Origin: Nocardia sputorum
Lineage (GTDB): Bacteria; Actinomycetota; Actinomycetes; Mycobacteriales; Mycobacteriaceae
Reading direction: 5' to 3'
NCBI RefSeq assembly: GCF_027924405.1
Contig: NZ_AP026978.1
Location: 2,480,001 to 2,544,000, forward strand
Length of the DNA stretch: 64,000 nt
Positions 52,075 to 60,756 of the stretch are shown here, one piece after another (the stretch's first letter is position 1; each line of letters begins with the position of its first letter). The notes under the pieces are model-generated. The model ran no database searches. It saw nothing but the letters and a program-made list of their open reading frames with translations, and was not told where the DNA came from. The position numbers and the translations under genes were made by a program.

Positions 52075-52788
52075 TTGACGCTCTATCGGCGGGTCTCCAT
52101 ACTTGGTCACGTGACAGTCGAAGAAGGCCGGGTGCACCGCATCGGCGCCACGGAAGCGGTCTTTCGTCGGCTTAAGGAGCTGATCCAGAGTGGCGAGTAC
52201 GCGGTGGGCGACCGCCTGCCCGCCGAACTCGCCTTGGCTCAACAGTTCGGCGTCAGCCGTCCGGTGGTGCGGGAGGCGCTGCACGCCTGTGCGACCCTCG
52301 GCCTCACCGAAACGCACACGGGCCGAGGAACGTTCGTCGTCTCCAAGAAGGAGAGCCCGCAACTGACGTTCGCCGGTGTCGACGCCGCAGATCTGATCGA
52401 GGCCCGCCAACTCATCGAGATCCCCACCGCGGGGTTCGCCGCGCAACGCCGCACGCCGGACCAACTGCGGCGGCTCTTCGAGCTGCTCGGCAAGCTGGCG
52501 GGGGCCACCGACGCCCGTGAGTGGGTCCGTTACGACGGCGAGTTGCATACCGCGATCGCGGCCGCCAGCGGAAACAGAATGCTGACCGCGGTGGTCGCCG
52601 ACACCCGCCGCGCGCTGGACCCGCAATCGGAATTCCTCAATCTGACCCAAGACCGCCGCGCCGACTCCGATCGCGAACACGAGGCCATCGTCCGGGCCAT
52701 CGAGGCGGGCTCACCCGAGGCCGCGCGCCAAGCGATGGCCGATCACCTGCAACGGGTAGCGGACACGATCGCCCGCATCGGCGAGTAG
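52075..52788 (+). CDS. FadR/GntR family regulator of the asparagine operon
   Basis: A 237-residue GntR-type regulator of the FadR subfamily. The winged helix is at about 25-90 (VFRRLKELIQSGEYAVGDRLPAE, in parts, with GVSRPVVREAL), and an all-helical FCD ligand domain follows with metal-ligand type residues (D.ELH, and AMADHL at the end). The TTG at 52075 has GGAG eight bases upstream; a GTG at 52111, overlapped by a 10-bp palindrome, is an alternative. Divergent from the permease operon, so it probably controls it. Confidence 0.86.
   Translation: MTLYRRVSILGHVTVEEGRVHRIGATEAVFRRLKELIQSGEYAVGDRLPAELALAQQFGVSRPVVREALHACATLGLTETHTGRGTFVVSKKESPQLTFAGVDAADLIEARQLIEIPTAGFAAQRRTPDQLRRLFELLGKLAGATDAREWVRYDGELHTAIAAASGNRMLTAVVADTRRALDPQSEFLNLTQDRRADSDREHEAIVRAIEAGSPEAARQAMADHLQRVADTIARIGE
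52106..52115. promoter_or_regulatory. GTCACGTGAC palindrome near the GntR start
   Basis: A perfect 10-bp palindrome covering the alternative GTG start. It may be an autoregulatory site, but a single short palindrome can arise by chance. Confidence 0.35.
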
Positions 52789-53060
52789 TAGCAAGCGGAT
52801 CGTGGAGCGACCCATCGACTGGTTGCTCTGTCGGCACGCAGCGATCGAACCCGACCGCTGCTGAGCGAACCCGATCGGCGCCTATTCGTCGCGCCGACAT
52901 CGGCTACCGGCACGACGCGTGAGGCCGGCCGCTAGCGCGCTCGGTCGGTTCGACGACGCCGGAGCACGGGTGGTTTCGCGGGTGTGCACACGCTGTCGAC
53001 CGCCGTGCCGAGGCGGTGCGCGCGCAGCCGAACCTCCGGGCGAGGTTGGTTGCTGTGTAT

Positions 53061-53252
53061 TCACTGGACGATGAGGAGATGGGCTGCCTCCAGATGCACG
53101 ATGCACTCGTCCGGGTGGTGGAAGCGGTGGATGTGCCGAAGCTCGCGAGCGCGTCGCGCGGTGAGTCCCAGCAGGTGGACTTGGCACATGAATTCGGCGA
53201 GCATGCCATCTGCTTGGACGAAAGTTTTTTGATTCGAGGCTTGGGGGTTCAC
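53061..53252 (-). CDS. Small unknown protein, possibly truncated
   Basis: A 63-residue frame with strong G+C at third positions from residue 17 on (MLAEFMCQVHLLGLTARRA and RELRHIHRFHHPDECIVHLE). It is His-rich and helical. The GTG start has an AAGAGA-type site; the ATG at 53204 is an alternative. It ends abruptly, so it may be the 5' piece of a longer gene. The flanks, 52789-53060 and 53253-53444, contain nothing I can support. Confidence 0.45.
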   Translation of the reverse strand: MNPQASNQKTFVQADGMLAEFMCQVHLLGLTARRARELRHIHRFHHPDECIVHLEAAHLLIVQ

Positions 53253-53444
53253 GACGTCGTCTCTTTCAATGCATCAGGGATGCCCCCGGTGTTGAGGAGG
53301 CGTGCGCCGTTGCTGTGCGGGTCTCCCGGAGCAAGCCGGTATTTCCGGCGGGCGGCATCGGCCTGACGCCGGGTGGTACTTGGTGGGGTGGTTATTTCGA
53401 GTGCTCATACCGGAGCCGGTGTCCGGCCTGGTGACATCGGGGGG

Positions 53445-54851
53445 TCAGTCTCGCGCGGATCCGACGGGCAGGTTGTCCGATGGTTGACCGTAGGGGCATG
53501 AGACCAGCGAGCGCAGTCGGGGCAGGCTGTAGTGGTGCCAGGTGTGCTGCAGTGCGGCGGTCAGCAGTCGGCCGGGGATCCAGGCGGGAGTGTCGAAGTC
53601 GATGCGGTAGTCCAGGTGGGTGCCCTGGCCGCGGCGGGTGAGCTGGATGCGGCCTTGGTGGCGGCGTACGGGTCCGCGGATGGTGCGGTATTCGATGAGC
53701 CAGGGGTCATGGTGGACGGTGATCTGCTCTTGGATCGGCCAGAGCCCGAGCGCGCGTCCGGCGCGTACCGACCCGAGTCCGTTGGGCACGCCGGCCACCA
53801 CGCCGTCGCGCACGCGTCTCAGGCGCACTGGCCACAGCGCCGGCCACTGGTTGGTGAGCACATCGAAGACTGTGTCGCTGTCGGCGTCGAGATCGGCGGT
53901 GAAGCGCAGACGGTGGCGGCGGCGCACCTGATCGACAGGTTCGAACACCCGCACCCAGGTTCGGGCCGGGCTGCGGGCGATCAGCCAGTCCCGGACGAAG
54001 GGAAAGACGTCGTCCACGGCGTCGGGATGCGTCAGCGGCGATTCGTGAGTGTGGTTGCGGGCGAAGCCGTATCGGCGCGAGGCGGACTGCACCCGGACAT
54101 CTTGTGCACCGCAGCCGTCGAGGAGTCGACGGCAGAGCCTGGGCGCGGCGATGACGTCACGGGGGCTGGTCAGCGCCAGCACCGGCACATCGACACCGGC
54201 CAGCGCTCCGCTGATGGCCGTGCGGCCCCGCTCGTGAGCTGCCCACATGGTGGCGTCCGACAGCGCTTCGACCGGTTCGTCCTCCGGTCCCAACCTCAGC
54301 GCGCGAGCTGGAAACGACTTGCCCCACCGCGGCGAGGTGAGCAGCCTGGTGGCGAGCCGATGGGTGAGCAGCGGAACTTCCACGGCGGCGTTGATGAGCA
54401 CCATCCCGGCCACACGGTGCCTGTCCAGCGTCTCGGCGACCGCTCGCGCCACCAGCACCCCGCCGAGAGAATGCCCGACCCAGAATGCTGGGCCGGTCCC
54501 GGTCTCGGCGATGAGCTGCTGGACTACGGGCAGATCACAGCGCAACGCCTCGTCCCACCCGGCCCGGACCCGGGGATCGGGCAGCACCCCGCCGGTACCG
54601 CGCCGCTCCGCGACCCAGACATCGAAGCCGGCCTCGGCCAGCACGACGGCCAGGCCACCTCCTCCCGGCCACAGGTACACTCCTCTGTTGTCGAAGGTGC
54701 CCGGAACCAGCACGACCGGCGGACCGCCGTACAAACCCAGACGGGTAAGGCGGAACCGGCCTCCATCGGTGGTGCTCACCACCGCCTGCTGGCTTCCAGC
54801 ACTACTGTCGTGGGTCCATTCGGCAGAGATCGGGTGGCCGGTACCGGCCAT
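53445..54851 (-). CDS. Alpha/beta hydrolase fused to an SRPBCC (polyketide cyclase-like) domain
   Basis: A 468-residue two-domain protein. Residues 30-310 are an alpha/beta hydrolase with VVLVPGTFDNR and the nucleophile elbow GHSLGG (Ser128); the His is probably in RNHTHES. Residues 330-468 look like an SRPBCC/START-type domain (DADSDTVFDVLTNQWPALWPVRL, in parts, then WLIEYRTIRGP and an amphipathic C-terminal helix). The ATG at 54851 has AAGGAG upstream. A broken partial copy lies 1.6 kb away at 56480-56690. The substrate is unknown. Confidence 0.8.
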   Translation of the reverse strand: MAGTGHPISAEWTHDSSAGSQQAVVSTTDGGRFRLTRLGLYGGPPVVLVPGTFDNRGVYLWPGGGGLAVVLAEAGFDVWVAERRGTGGVLPDPRVRAGWDEALRCDLPVVQQLIAETGTGPAFWVGHSLGGVLVARAVAETLDRHRVAGMVLINAAVEVPLLTHRLATRLLTSPRWGKSFPARALRLGPEDEPVEALSDATMWAAHERGRTAISGALAGVDVPVLALTSPRDVIAAPRLCRRLLDGCGAQDVRVQSASRRYGFARNHTHESPLTHPDAVDDVFPFVRDWLIARSPARTWVRVFEPVDQVRRRHRLRFTADLDADSDTVFDVLTNQWPALWPVRLRRVRDGVVAGVPNGLGSVRAGRALGLWPIQEQITVHHDPWLIEYRTIRGPVRRHQGRIQLTRRGQGTHLDYRIDFDTPAWIPGRLLTAALQHTWHHYSLPRLRSLVSCPYGQPSDNLPVGSARD

Positions 54852-55022
54852 CGGCACTCCTTCGAAAAAGTTGGCCAGTTGTCCAGTTTCTGTGAGTGTC
54901 GATACTGCCAGTGGGCCTTGCGCGAAGCCATCGCATCGAGCCAACTCCATGGATGGTCATAACTGCGAGCCCGGTAGATTCCTGGCAAGTCATAGAAAAT
55001 GACCTCGCCGCGGCTGGTTGTG

Positions 55023-55340
55023 CTATACGGCGGCAGGGAGTATGTCCAGATCCACCGCCTGCCACCCGTTGTGAGGTCCGCGCACGTCGTGGATGATCCG
55101 GCCGAAGGTGAGCCAAGAGTCCAGGTCACCGGTGTCAGCGCCAGGCTGCCGTCGTGCAGCCGCGTGCCGCCCGGCAATTGCCGGTGCGGGTTGGTCGCCG
55201 TGTCCTGTGTAGACGTTTAGAGCTCGGGGACTGTGCTTGCTGCATCGCGCTGAGTTCGCGCACAGCTTCTCGGGTTCAGCGTCGTAGGCGGGCCATACTC
55301 GTGCCGCCTCCACGATGGACATGCGAACGTCCATCGTCAC
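55023..55340 (-). pseudogene. Gene remnant downstream of a TetR fragment
   Basis: The frame starts well (MTMDVRMSIVEAARVWPAYD), overlapping the TetR remnant by ATGA, but protein-like sequence is then lost. It reappears at the end as LDSWLTFGRIIHDVRGPHNG and WQAVDLDILPAAV, while a neighbouring frame carries RLHDGSLALTPVTWTL just before. The mixture suggests a frameshifted or internally deleted gene. Family not recognised. Confidence 0.4.
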
Positions 55341-55605
55341 TCGGCTGTGCGGTGTAGGGAACCGATCATGTCGAGCGCGATCCGTCCCGCTTCCTGCCGC
55401 GCAGCCTCATTGGTCGCGTCGGCGATACTCCAAGCCAATTCGGTGAACAGCCCGTAGATGGCGCGGGTCGTGAGCTCGGCCGAATGGGGTTTGAAAACGT
55501 CGGCTCGGATCAACTGATCCACCCAGTCGTGGATCAGGCCGACCATGTACCGCTCGTCGAGTTCACGCCATCGGTCCCAGCCCAGCGGTCGCCGACTACA
55601 GAAGT
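55337..55605 (-). pseudogene. TetR-type regulator fragment (C-terminal domain only)
   Basis: The helical C-terminal part of a TetR-like protein (RWRELDERYMVGLIHDWVDQ followed by AELTTRAIYGLFTELAWSIA) with no DNA-binding domain. An in-frame stop near 55605 precedes it and the sequence beyond is AT-rich and non-coding. The part from the ATG at 55546 is still open for 69 codons. Confidence 0.55.
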
Positions 55606-55885
55606 CCTATTTTTACTAATTTTCGGTGCATTCGATTCACGTCGATGTGTCGATTTACGGTCACGCCACCCGCTGCGGCGGACTGCTCCGGAGAATCGAC
55701 GTAACGGCCCTCACCGCGGGTTCCCAGCAGTGGGGTTGTTCCCGTGCGATCGATAGCCGAGCGGTGAGCTATCACGGTGTTTCTGCTCGACCTGGCCGGC
55801 AGGAATCGACGCCGCTGTCGACTGAATGCCCGGCTGCAGCGGTGGTGGCACTTCCGCGGCAACCACCACCGCCGCTCACTTCCTG

Positions 55886-56065
55886 CTACAAGCAGAGACT
55901 CAGCTCGATCGGGCCAGCCGGGATCGGCAGGCACACCTCCACAGAACCGGCGACAGGGGTCGCAGCCGGGGTGGTAGGCGCGGCGGAGGCGGTGCCGGCG
56001 CCGAGGGCGCCCGCGGTCAGGGCCAGGGCGGCGATGGCGAGCGAGCGATTTTTCTTGGAGGTCAT
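55886..56065 (-). CDS. Small secreted peptide (59 aa precursor)
   Basis: A 59-residue precursor: a basic start MTSKKNR, a hydrophobic core LAIAALALTAGALGAG, an Ala-rich cleavage site TASA|APTT, and a mature peptide of about 30 residues with two cysteines (EVCLPIPAGPIELSLCL at the C-terminus), probably disulfide-linked. GAGGATG precedes the ATG at a suitable distance. Small two-Cys exported peptides are common in Nocardia and Rhodococcus, usually without known function. It stands alone, with AT-rich sequence upstream (56066-56480). Confidence 0.7.
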   Translation of the reverse strand: MTSKKNRSLAIAALALTAGALGAGTASAAPTTPAATPVAGSVEVCLPIPAGPIELSLCL

Positions 56066-56479
56066 ACAGTCATCCTCGGTAGTGCAATGTGACTCGCCCC
56101 AGGATCGGGACGGGGCTTATCAGATCACGCCTCGACGACACCGCACGGCCGTTCGCAACAATTGGGATAATTCGCTGGTCGCGCAGCACGGAATCCGGTT
56201 GTTACCGGCGAGTACGCAACAATTTGTGACAATCACGATTCGATATAAAACCGCCTTCATGCGTTCGAAACATCCAGGTCGGATCGACGGTCCCGGAAAT
56301 GTTTTCGTGTGTTCTCACAAATGTCCAGCCGTCGAAATTGTCGCCGACGGGATCGTTTTCCGAGGACGCACCGCGATTCGGCGCGGCGCCGGGGAAGGCT
56401 GGTGCACGCCGCCGGCGGGACCGGCCACCTCGCTGGGGCGTGCACGAGCCGCCGCGACGACTCGGTTCTCATACGACCG

Positions 56480-56690
56480 GTCGAACCAGCACGCCGCCGA
56501 AGGAATGCCCGATCCAGAACGCGGGACCGGCGCCGGTGTCGGCAACGAGTTGTTGGACCACGGGCAGATCGTGGCGCAGCGACTCCTCCCCCCGGCTCGA
56601 ACCCCGCCGCCTGGATCACGCCTGCGGTGCCACGGCGTTCCACGACCCAGACATCGAACCCCGCCGCGGCCAATGCGCCGACCTTGGTCC
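56480..56690 (-). pseudogene. Broken partial copy of the alpha/beta hydrolase at 53445-54851
   Basis: Two frames spell a stretch collinear with that gene: ALAAAGFDVWVVERRGTAGV, then after a frameshift LRHDLPVVQQLVADTGAGPA and FWIGHSFGGVLVRPVV, ending in a stop. The intact protein reads LAEAGFDVWVAERRGTGGVL and LRCDLPVVQQLIAETGTGPA at the same places. Only about 70 codons survive. The next 380 bp (56691-57072) hold no gene I can support. Confidence 0.75.
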
Positions 56691-57072
56691 GGCATGATCG
56701 GGCATGCCGATTTCGTCGAGATGCTGCGGTCGCAGGCATTGCTGAGTCGTGGCGATAATCAATGTCATTCGATGTCCGTCCGCTGCGGTGAACCGGTGTG
56801 ATCGCCGACGATGTCGCGCTCGACGTGACGGACGAGCGGATGCGGTTCCGCGGTGAAGCCGACGAGGGCTTGTGCGACTTCGACGATCGTTGCGCGGATC
56901 TCCCGCCGTGGCTCCGGAATGCGTGACGGCGTGGCCGTGGCTTCCTGACCTGGGGTGAATCACAGGCGGGACAGTTCTCGTCATATGCCGCGCCTCCAGC
57001 CGCGCAGGCGCCCCGATAGGGCTAGGGTGCCAATGTGCTGTTCTATTCAGGATCGAAGGGGGAATTCGCCCC

Positions 57073-58392
57073 ATGAGCGGGTCAGATCACGTCTTCTATC
57101 CCTGGAGCGCGCAAGCCGAGTTGAACCCGGCTCCGATCACCGGTGCGTTCGGCTCCTACTTCTGGGACGACACGGGCAAGCGCTACCTCGACTTCTCCTC
57201 CCAGTTGGTCAACGTCAACATCGGCCATCAGCATCCGGATATCGTCGCCGCGATCGTCGCGCAGGCGCAGCGGTTGGCGACGATCTCACCGACGGTCGGC
57301 AACGACGTGCGCAGCGAACTGGCGCGGCTGATCGTCGAGCGGGCTCCCGGCGAGCTGAACCGCATCCTGTTCACCACGGGCGGCGCGGAGGCCGTGGAGC
57401 ACGCGGTGCGGTTGGCGCGCAGCTACACCGGGCGCACGAAGATGCTCGCGGCCTACCGCTCCTACCACGGCGGCACCGGTGTCGCGATCGGCCTGACCGG
57501 GGAACCACGGCGGTGGGGCGCGGAGCCCACCAACGTCGACGTGGTGCGGTTCTTCGGGCCCTACCCGTATCGATCGCCGTGGGGCACGGCCGGTCCGGAG
57601 GAAGAGACGGCCGCCGCGCTGGCGCACCTGCGGCAGGTGATCGAACTGGAGGGGCCGCAGCACATCGCGGGGCTGATCCTCGAAACCGTGGTCGGCACCA
57701 ATGGTGTGCTGGTCCCGCCGCCCGGCTACCTCGCAGGCGTGCGAGCGCTGTGCGACGAGTTCGGCATCGTCTACATCGCCGACGAGGTGATGGTCGGGTT
57801 CGGGCGGGTGGGCGAATGGTTCGCGGTGCAGGCCTACGGCGTCGAGCCGGACATCATCACCTTCGCCAAAGGGGTGAACTCCGGCTACGTCCCGCTCGGC
57901 GGCGTACTGATGGCCGAACGCATCGCGCAGCGCTACGACCACGTGACGTATCCGGGCGGTCTCACCTATGCGGGGCACCCCCTGGCGTGCGCCGCGGGCG
58001 TGGCGTCGATCGCGGTGTTCGAGCGGGAGGGCATCCTCGATCACGTGCGGTCGGTCGGCGCCGATGTGCTCGGAAAAGGGTTGCGCGAGCTGGCCGCCCG
58101 GCATCCGAGCGTCGGGGAGGTCCGGGGCATGGGCTTCTTCTGGGCGCTGGAACTGGTCCGGGATCAACGCAGCAGGGAACCGCTGATCCCGTTCGCGGCG
58201 GCGGGCGCGGACGCCGAACCGATGCTCGCGGTCACCGCGGCCGCCAAGGCGCGCGGGCTGTGGCCGTTCAACGCGGGCAACCGCTTCCAGATCGCACCGC
58301 CGCTGACCACGACCGCCGACGAACTGCGGACCGGCCTGGAGATCGTCGACGAAGTGCTCGACGTCGCCGACGGCTACCTCCGGACGAGCTGA
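57073..58392 (+). CDS. Class III pyridoxal-phosphate aminotransferase
   Basis: A 439-residue aminotransferase of the omega-amino acid/4-aminobutyrate type. The class III signature surrounds IADEVMVGFGR and the PLP lysine in FAKGVNSGYVPLGG. FTTGGAEAVEHAVRLAR binds the phosphate and YRSYHGG supplies the ring-stacking region. The start has GAAGGGGG upstream. The amino donor and acceptor cannot be told. Its 3' end forms half of a terminator hairpin shared with the convergent gene. Confidence 0.9.
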   Translation: MSGSDHVFYPWSAQAELNPAPITGAFGSYFWDDTGKRYLDFSSQLVNVNIGHQHPDIVAAIVAQAQRLATISPTVGNDVRSELARLIVERAPGELNRILFTTGGAEAVEHAVRLARSYTGRTKMLAAYRSYHGGTGVAIGLTGEPRRWGAEPTNVDVVRFFGPYPYRSPWGTAGPEEETAAALAHLRQVIELEGPQHIAGLILETVVGTNGVLVPPPGYLAGVRALCDEFGIVYIADEVMVGFGRVGEWFAVQAYGVEPDIITFAKGVNSGYVPLGGVLMAERIAQRYDHVTYPGGLTYAGHPLACAAGVASIAVFEREGILDHVRSVGADVLGKGLRELAARHPSVGEVRGMGFFWALELVRDQRSREPLIPFAAAGADAEPMLAVTAAAKARGLWPFNAGNRFQIAPPLTTTADELRTGLEIVDEVLDVADGYLRTS

Positions 58393-58416
58393 CACCGCTC
58401 AGTGCGGCGTCAGCTC
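58386..58416. terminator. Hairpin spanning both stop codons of convergent genes
   Basis: Arms 58386-58398 and 58404-58416 pair at 12 of 13 positions around the five-base loop TCAGT. The left arm contains the aminotransferase stop and the loop contains the stop of the nitroreductase-family gene, so the terminator is built from coding sequence of both genes. Confidence 0.75.
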
Positions 58417-58902
58417 CACCACGACGCCGCCTTGCTGCCAGGTCTGGTAGATGTCGGCTTTCGAGGGTGAACCGTCGGCGGTGAAGCCGATGCCGTTGTA
58501 CTTCGCGTTCTGCTTGTTGTCCCGTGCGATGATCTCGTAGAGCCGCAGCACGTCGGCCTCGGTGGTGTGGACGACCGGGTCGAAGGTGCGCGGCTTGCCG
58601 CCGAAGGACGCCTGCACGGGAGTGCCCGCCCGCAGGTTCTTCACCCACGGCCGCAGGGCGGTGCCGATCAGCAGATTGTCGCCGTGCGTGGTGTAGGCAA
58701 GCGGTACGTCGTAGACCTTCCCCGACTTGCGTCCGACGACGTGCAGGATCATCAGCCGCTTGCCGACGATGCCGGACAGGCCGGGCACCCGCAGCAGGGC
58801 GCGCACGACCCCGTTCATCACGGCCTGATGCGACGGGATGGGTTCGGGACCGGACGTGGTCGGTGTGCCGTAAGGGTTTTCGGACGACGCGTGCTCACTC
58901 AT
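58399..58902 (-). CDS. Deazaflavin (F420)-dependent nitroreductase family protein (1)
   Basis: A 167-residue protein of the Ddn/Rv3547-like family, small split-barrel proteins that bind F420. The pattern V-V-G-R-K-S-G-K-V-Y-D-V-P-L-A-Y and NLLIGTALRPWVKNLRAG is diagnostic. The first 30 residues are a disordered extension. The ATG has GGGAG before it. A second, shorter family member is at 60757. Confidence 0.88.
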   Translation of the reverse strand: MSEHASSENPYGTPTTSGPEPIPSHQAVMNGVVRALLRVPGLSGIVGKRLMILHVVGRKSGKVYDVPLAYTTHGDNLLIGTALRPWVKNLRAGTPVQASFGGKPRTFDPVVHTTEADVLRLYEIIARDNKQNAKYNGIGFTADGSPSKADIYQTWQQGGVVVELTPH

Positions 58903-59004
58903 GCTCCCAGTATCGGAGCTCGCGTCGCGCGGTGCGGTACGACGTCCGGGATCCGCCAACGGGCACCGGACGGGCGCGGCGCGCTGCCTCGGTACCCTGC
59001 GTGC

Positions 59005-59373
59005 ATGACTTCCGGGCAGACAGAGATCTGGCACAACCCGCGGTGTAGCAAGAGCCGCAACGCCACGGCGTTCCTGAACGAGGCCGGTGTCGGCTACACC
59101 GTGCGGAAGTATCTGGATCAGCCGCCGACGGCCGACGAGTTGCGGGAGGTGCTGCGGCGGCTGGACGCCGAACCATGGGACATAACCCGCACCGGGGAAC
59201 AGGTCGCCAAAGAACTCGGGATGGCGAGCTGGCCACGGACCGACGCGGACCGGGACCGCTGGATCGACGCGCTGGTCCGGCATCCGGGACTGATCCAGCG
59301 GCCGATCGTGCTCACCGCTGACGGCGGAGCAGTGGTGGCCCGCGACGACGCCGCGCTGCGCGACCTGCTCTGA
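59005..59373 (+). CDS. ArsC-family protein (arsenate reductase-like)
   Basis: A 122-residue thioredoxin-fold protein of the glutaredoxin-coupled ArsC/Spx family. The catalytic-type Cys14 is in HNPRCSKSRNA, and the C-terminal PGLIQRPIVL segment holds the Arg that stabilises the thiolate. Length fits ArsC. No arsenic genes are nearby, so arsenate reduction in vivo is uncertain. It is followed by a strong stem-loop. Confidence 0.87.
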   Translation: MTSGQTEIWHNPRCSKSRNATAFLNEAGVGYTVRKYLDQPPTADELREVLRRLDAEPWDITRTGEQVAKELGMASWPRTDADRDRWIDALVRHPGLIQRPIVLTADGGAVVARDDAALRDLL

Positions 59374-59385
59374 CCGCTGCCGACC

Positions 59386-59407
59386 GGCCCGTCCCGGAGG
59401 GCGGGCC
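59386..59407 (+). terminator. Stem-loop after the ArsC-like gene
   Basis: GGCCCGTCC and GGGCGGGCC (one G-U pair) form a 9-bp stem with a CGGA loop 12 bp after the stop. Flanking bases extend the stem imperfectly. Confidence 0.6.
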
Positions 59408-59427
59408 TCGGCGGTAGGGTCGCGAAC

Positions 59428-60108
59428 ATGAAGGTACAATTGCGCCACAGCCCGGCCGCCGCCATCGCGCGCTGCTTTCTCGCGGGCGGCGAGCCGATGC
59501 GGGTGGAGAGCGGCGCCATGGTGGCGCACTCGGCGGGAGTCACGTTGCAGGCCAAGGCCGAAGGCGGCATCCTGGCCGGGTTGAAGCGGTCGGTGCTGGC
59601 GGGGGAGTCGTTCTTCGTCTCGACCTTCACCGCGCCGCCGCAGGGCGGCTGGGTCGACGTGGCGCCCGCGCTCCCCGGTGATGTGCTCAACCTGCAGATC
59701 ACCCCGGACCGGCCGTTCTTCATCAGCCGCGGCGGCTGGATCGCCAATTCGCACGGCGTGCAGGTGGAGAGCAAATGGGGCGGCTTCGCCAATCTGTTCG
59801 GCGGCGAGGGCGGGTTCGGTCTGCGCGCGCACGGCGAGGGCGAGATCGTGGTGGGTGTGTTCGGCGCGATCGATGTGATCGACCTGCAGCCGGGGGAGCC
59901 GATCACGATCGACACCGGGCACGTCGTCGCCTACGACCTGGCCATGAATTTCGCCATCCGGCGGGCGGTCTCGGGTCGATCGATCCAGTCGTTGAAGTCG
60001 GGCGAGGGCTTCGTCTTCGACTTCACCGGCCCCGGCCGGGTGCTGCTGCAGACGCGCAATCCCGGCGCGTTCGCCGCCTGGGCCGGGTCGGCTGCTTCGT
60101 CCAGTTGA
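59428..60108 (+). CDS. AIM24 family protein (TIGR00266-like)
   Basis: A 226-residue beta-rich protein with the family pattern: PMRVESGAMVAHS near the N-terminus, FVSTFTA, PGDV, FFISRGGWIANSHGV and GHVVAYD. Function of the family is unknown; the fold is related to tryptophan-RNA-attenuator-binding proteins. It lies convergent with a Nudix gene only seven bases away. Confidence 0.87.
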   Translation: MKVQLRHSPAAAIARCFLAGGEPMRVESGAMVAHSAGVTLQAKAEGGILAGLKRSVLAGESFFVSTFTAPPQGGWVDVAPALPGDVLNLQITPDRPFFISRGGWIANSHGVQVESKWGGFANLFGGEGGFGLRAHGEGEIVVGVFGAIDVIDLQPGEPITIDTGHVVAYDLAMNFAIRRAVSGRSIQSLKSGEGFVFDFTGPGRVLLQTRNPGAFAAWAGSAASSS

Positions 60109-60115
60109 TTCGCGG

Positions 60116-60703
60116 TCATCCGTCCGCCGGGGAATCGGCACCGGACAGCAGGTCGGTGACGAGCAGGCGGGTGTCCGGTACGAAAGGCCAGTCCGGGTCG
60201 GCCAGGTGCGCCAGCAACTCGGCGTCGGTCCACCACCAGCCCTCGGCTATCTCGTCGGGTTGGTGGCGCACCGGGCCGTCGTAGCGCAATTCGTACGCGA
60301 ACAGGTGGCAGCGCATCGGCAGGCCGTTCCATTCGCCGTCCCAGGAGACCCGGGCCAGCGGTTGCGGGGAGACATCGGCAGGGTCCGGAGTGACACCCAG
60401 TTCTTCGGCGACCTCGCGCAGGGCTGTCTCGCGCGGCGCTTCACCCGGCGCGACCACACCACCGGCCAGGCAGTCGTGCATGCTCGCGAAAACGAGTTTG
60501 GTATCGGTGCGGCGATGCACGTAAACGCGCAGACCGTCCCGGGACCGCAGGAGGACACCGGCGCTGGCGTGCCACAATCCGTCGCGATAGACCGTAGCCC
60601 GCTCGGCCGCGCCCACCGGGTTGCCCGTCGGATCGTAGACCGCGATCAGTTCCGCCCCCGGATCTCCGGCGTGGGGCGACCCGTGCTGCGGTGGTGCGGA
60701 CAT
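60116..60703 (-). CDS. Nudix hydrolase (1)
   Basis: A 195-residue Nudix enzyme. The box GX5EX7REUXEEXGU is intact as GVVAPGEAPRETALREVAEE followed by LGV (about residues 82-104). The first 25 residues are Pro/Gly-rich; ATVYRDGLWHASAGVLL precedes the catalytic region, a layout like isopentenyl-diphosphate isomerase and related Nudix proteins. The ATG at 60703 was preferred to a farther start. Divergent from the F420-family gene. Confidence 0.88.
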   Translation of the reverse strand: MSAPPQHGSPHAGDPGAELIAVYDPTGNPVGAAERATVYRDGLWHASAGVLLRSRDGLRVYVHRRTDTKLVFASMHDCLAGGVVAPGEAPRETALREVAEELGVTPDPADVSPQPLARVSWDGEWNGLPMRCHLFAYELRYDGPVRHQPDEIAEGWWWTDAELLAHLADPDWPFVPDTRLLVTDLLSGADSPADG

Positions 60704-60756
60704 GGGTCGAGAGTAACGTGAACACCGCACGCCACAGGGAGAGAGGATCGCCGCCC

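Noticed and set aside
56797..56940. Minus-strand coding-like stretch REIRATIVEVAQALVGFTAE
   Set aside because: Short, without start or stop context that makes sense; could be chance in G+C-rich DNA.
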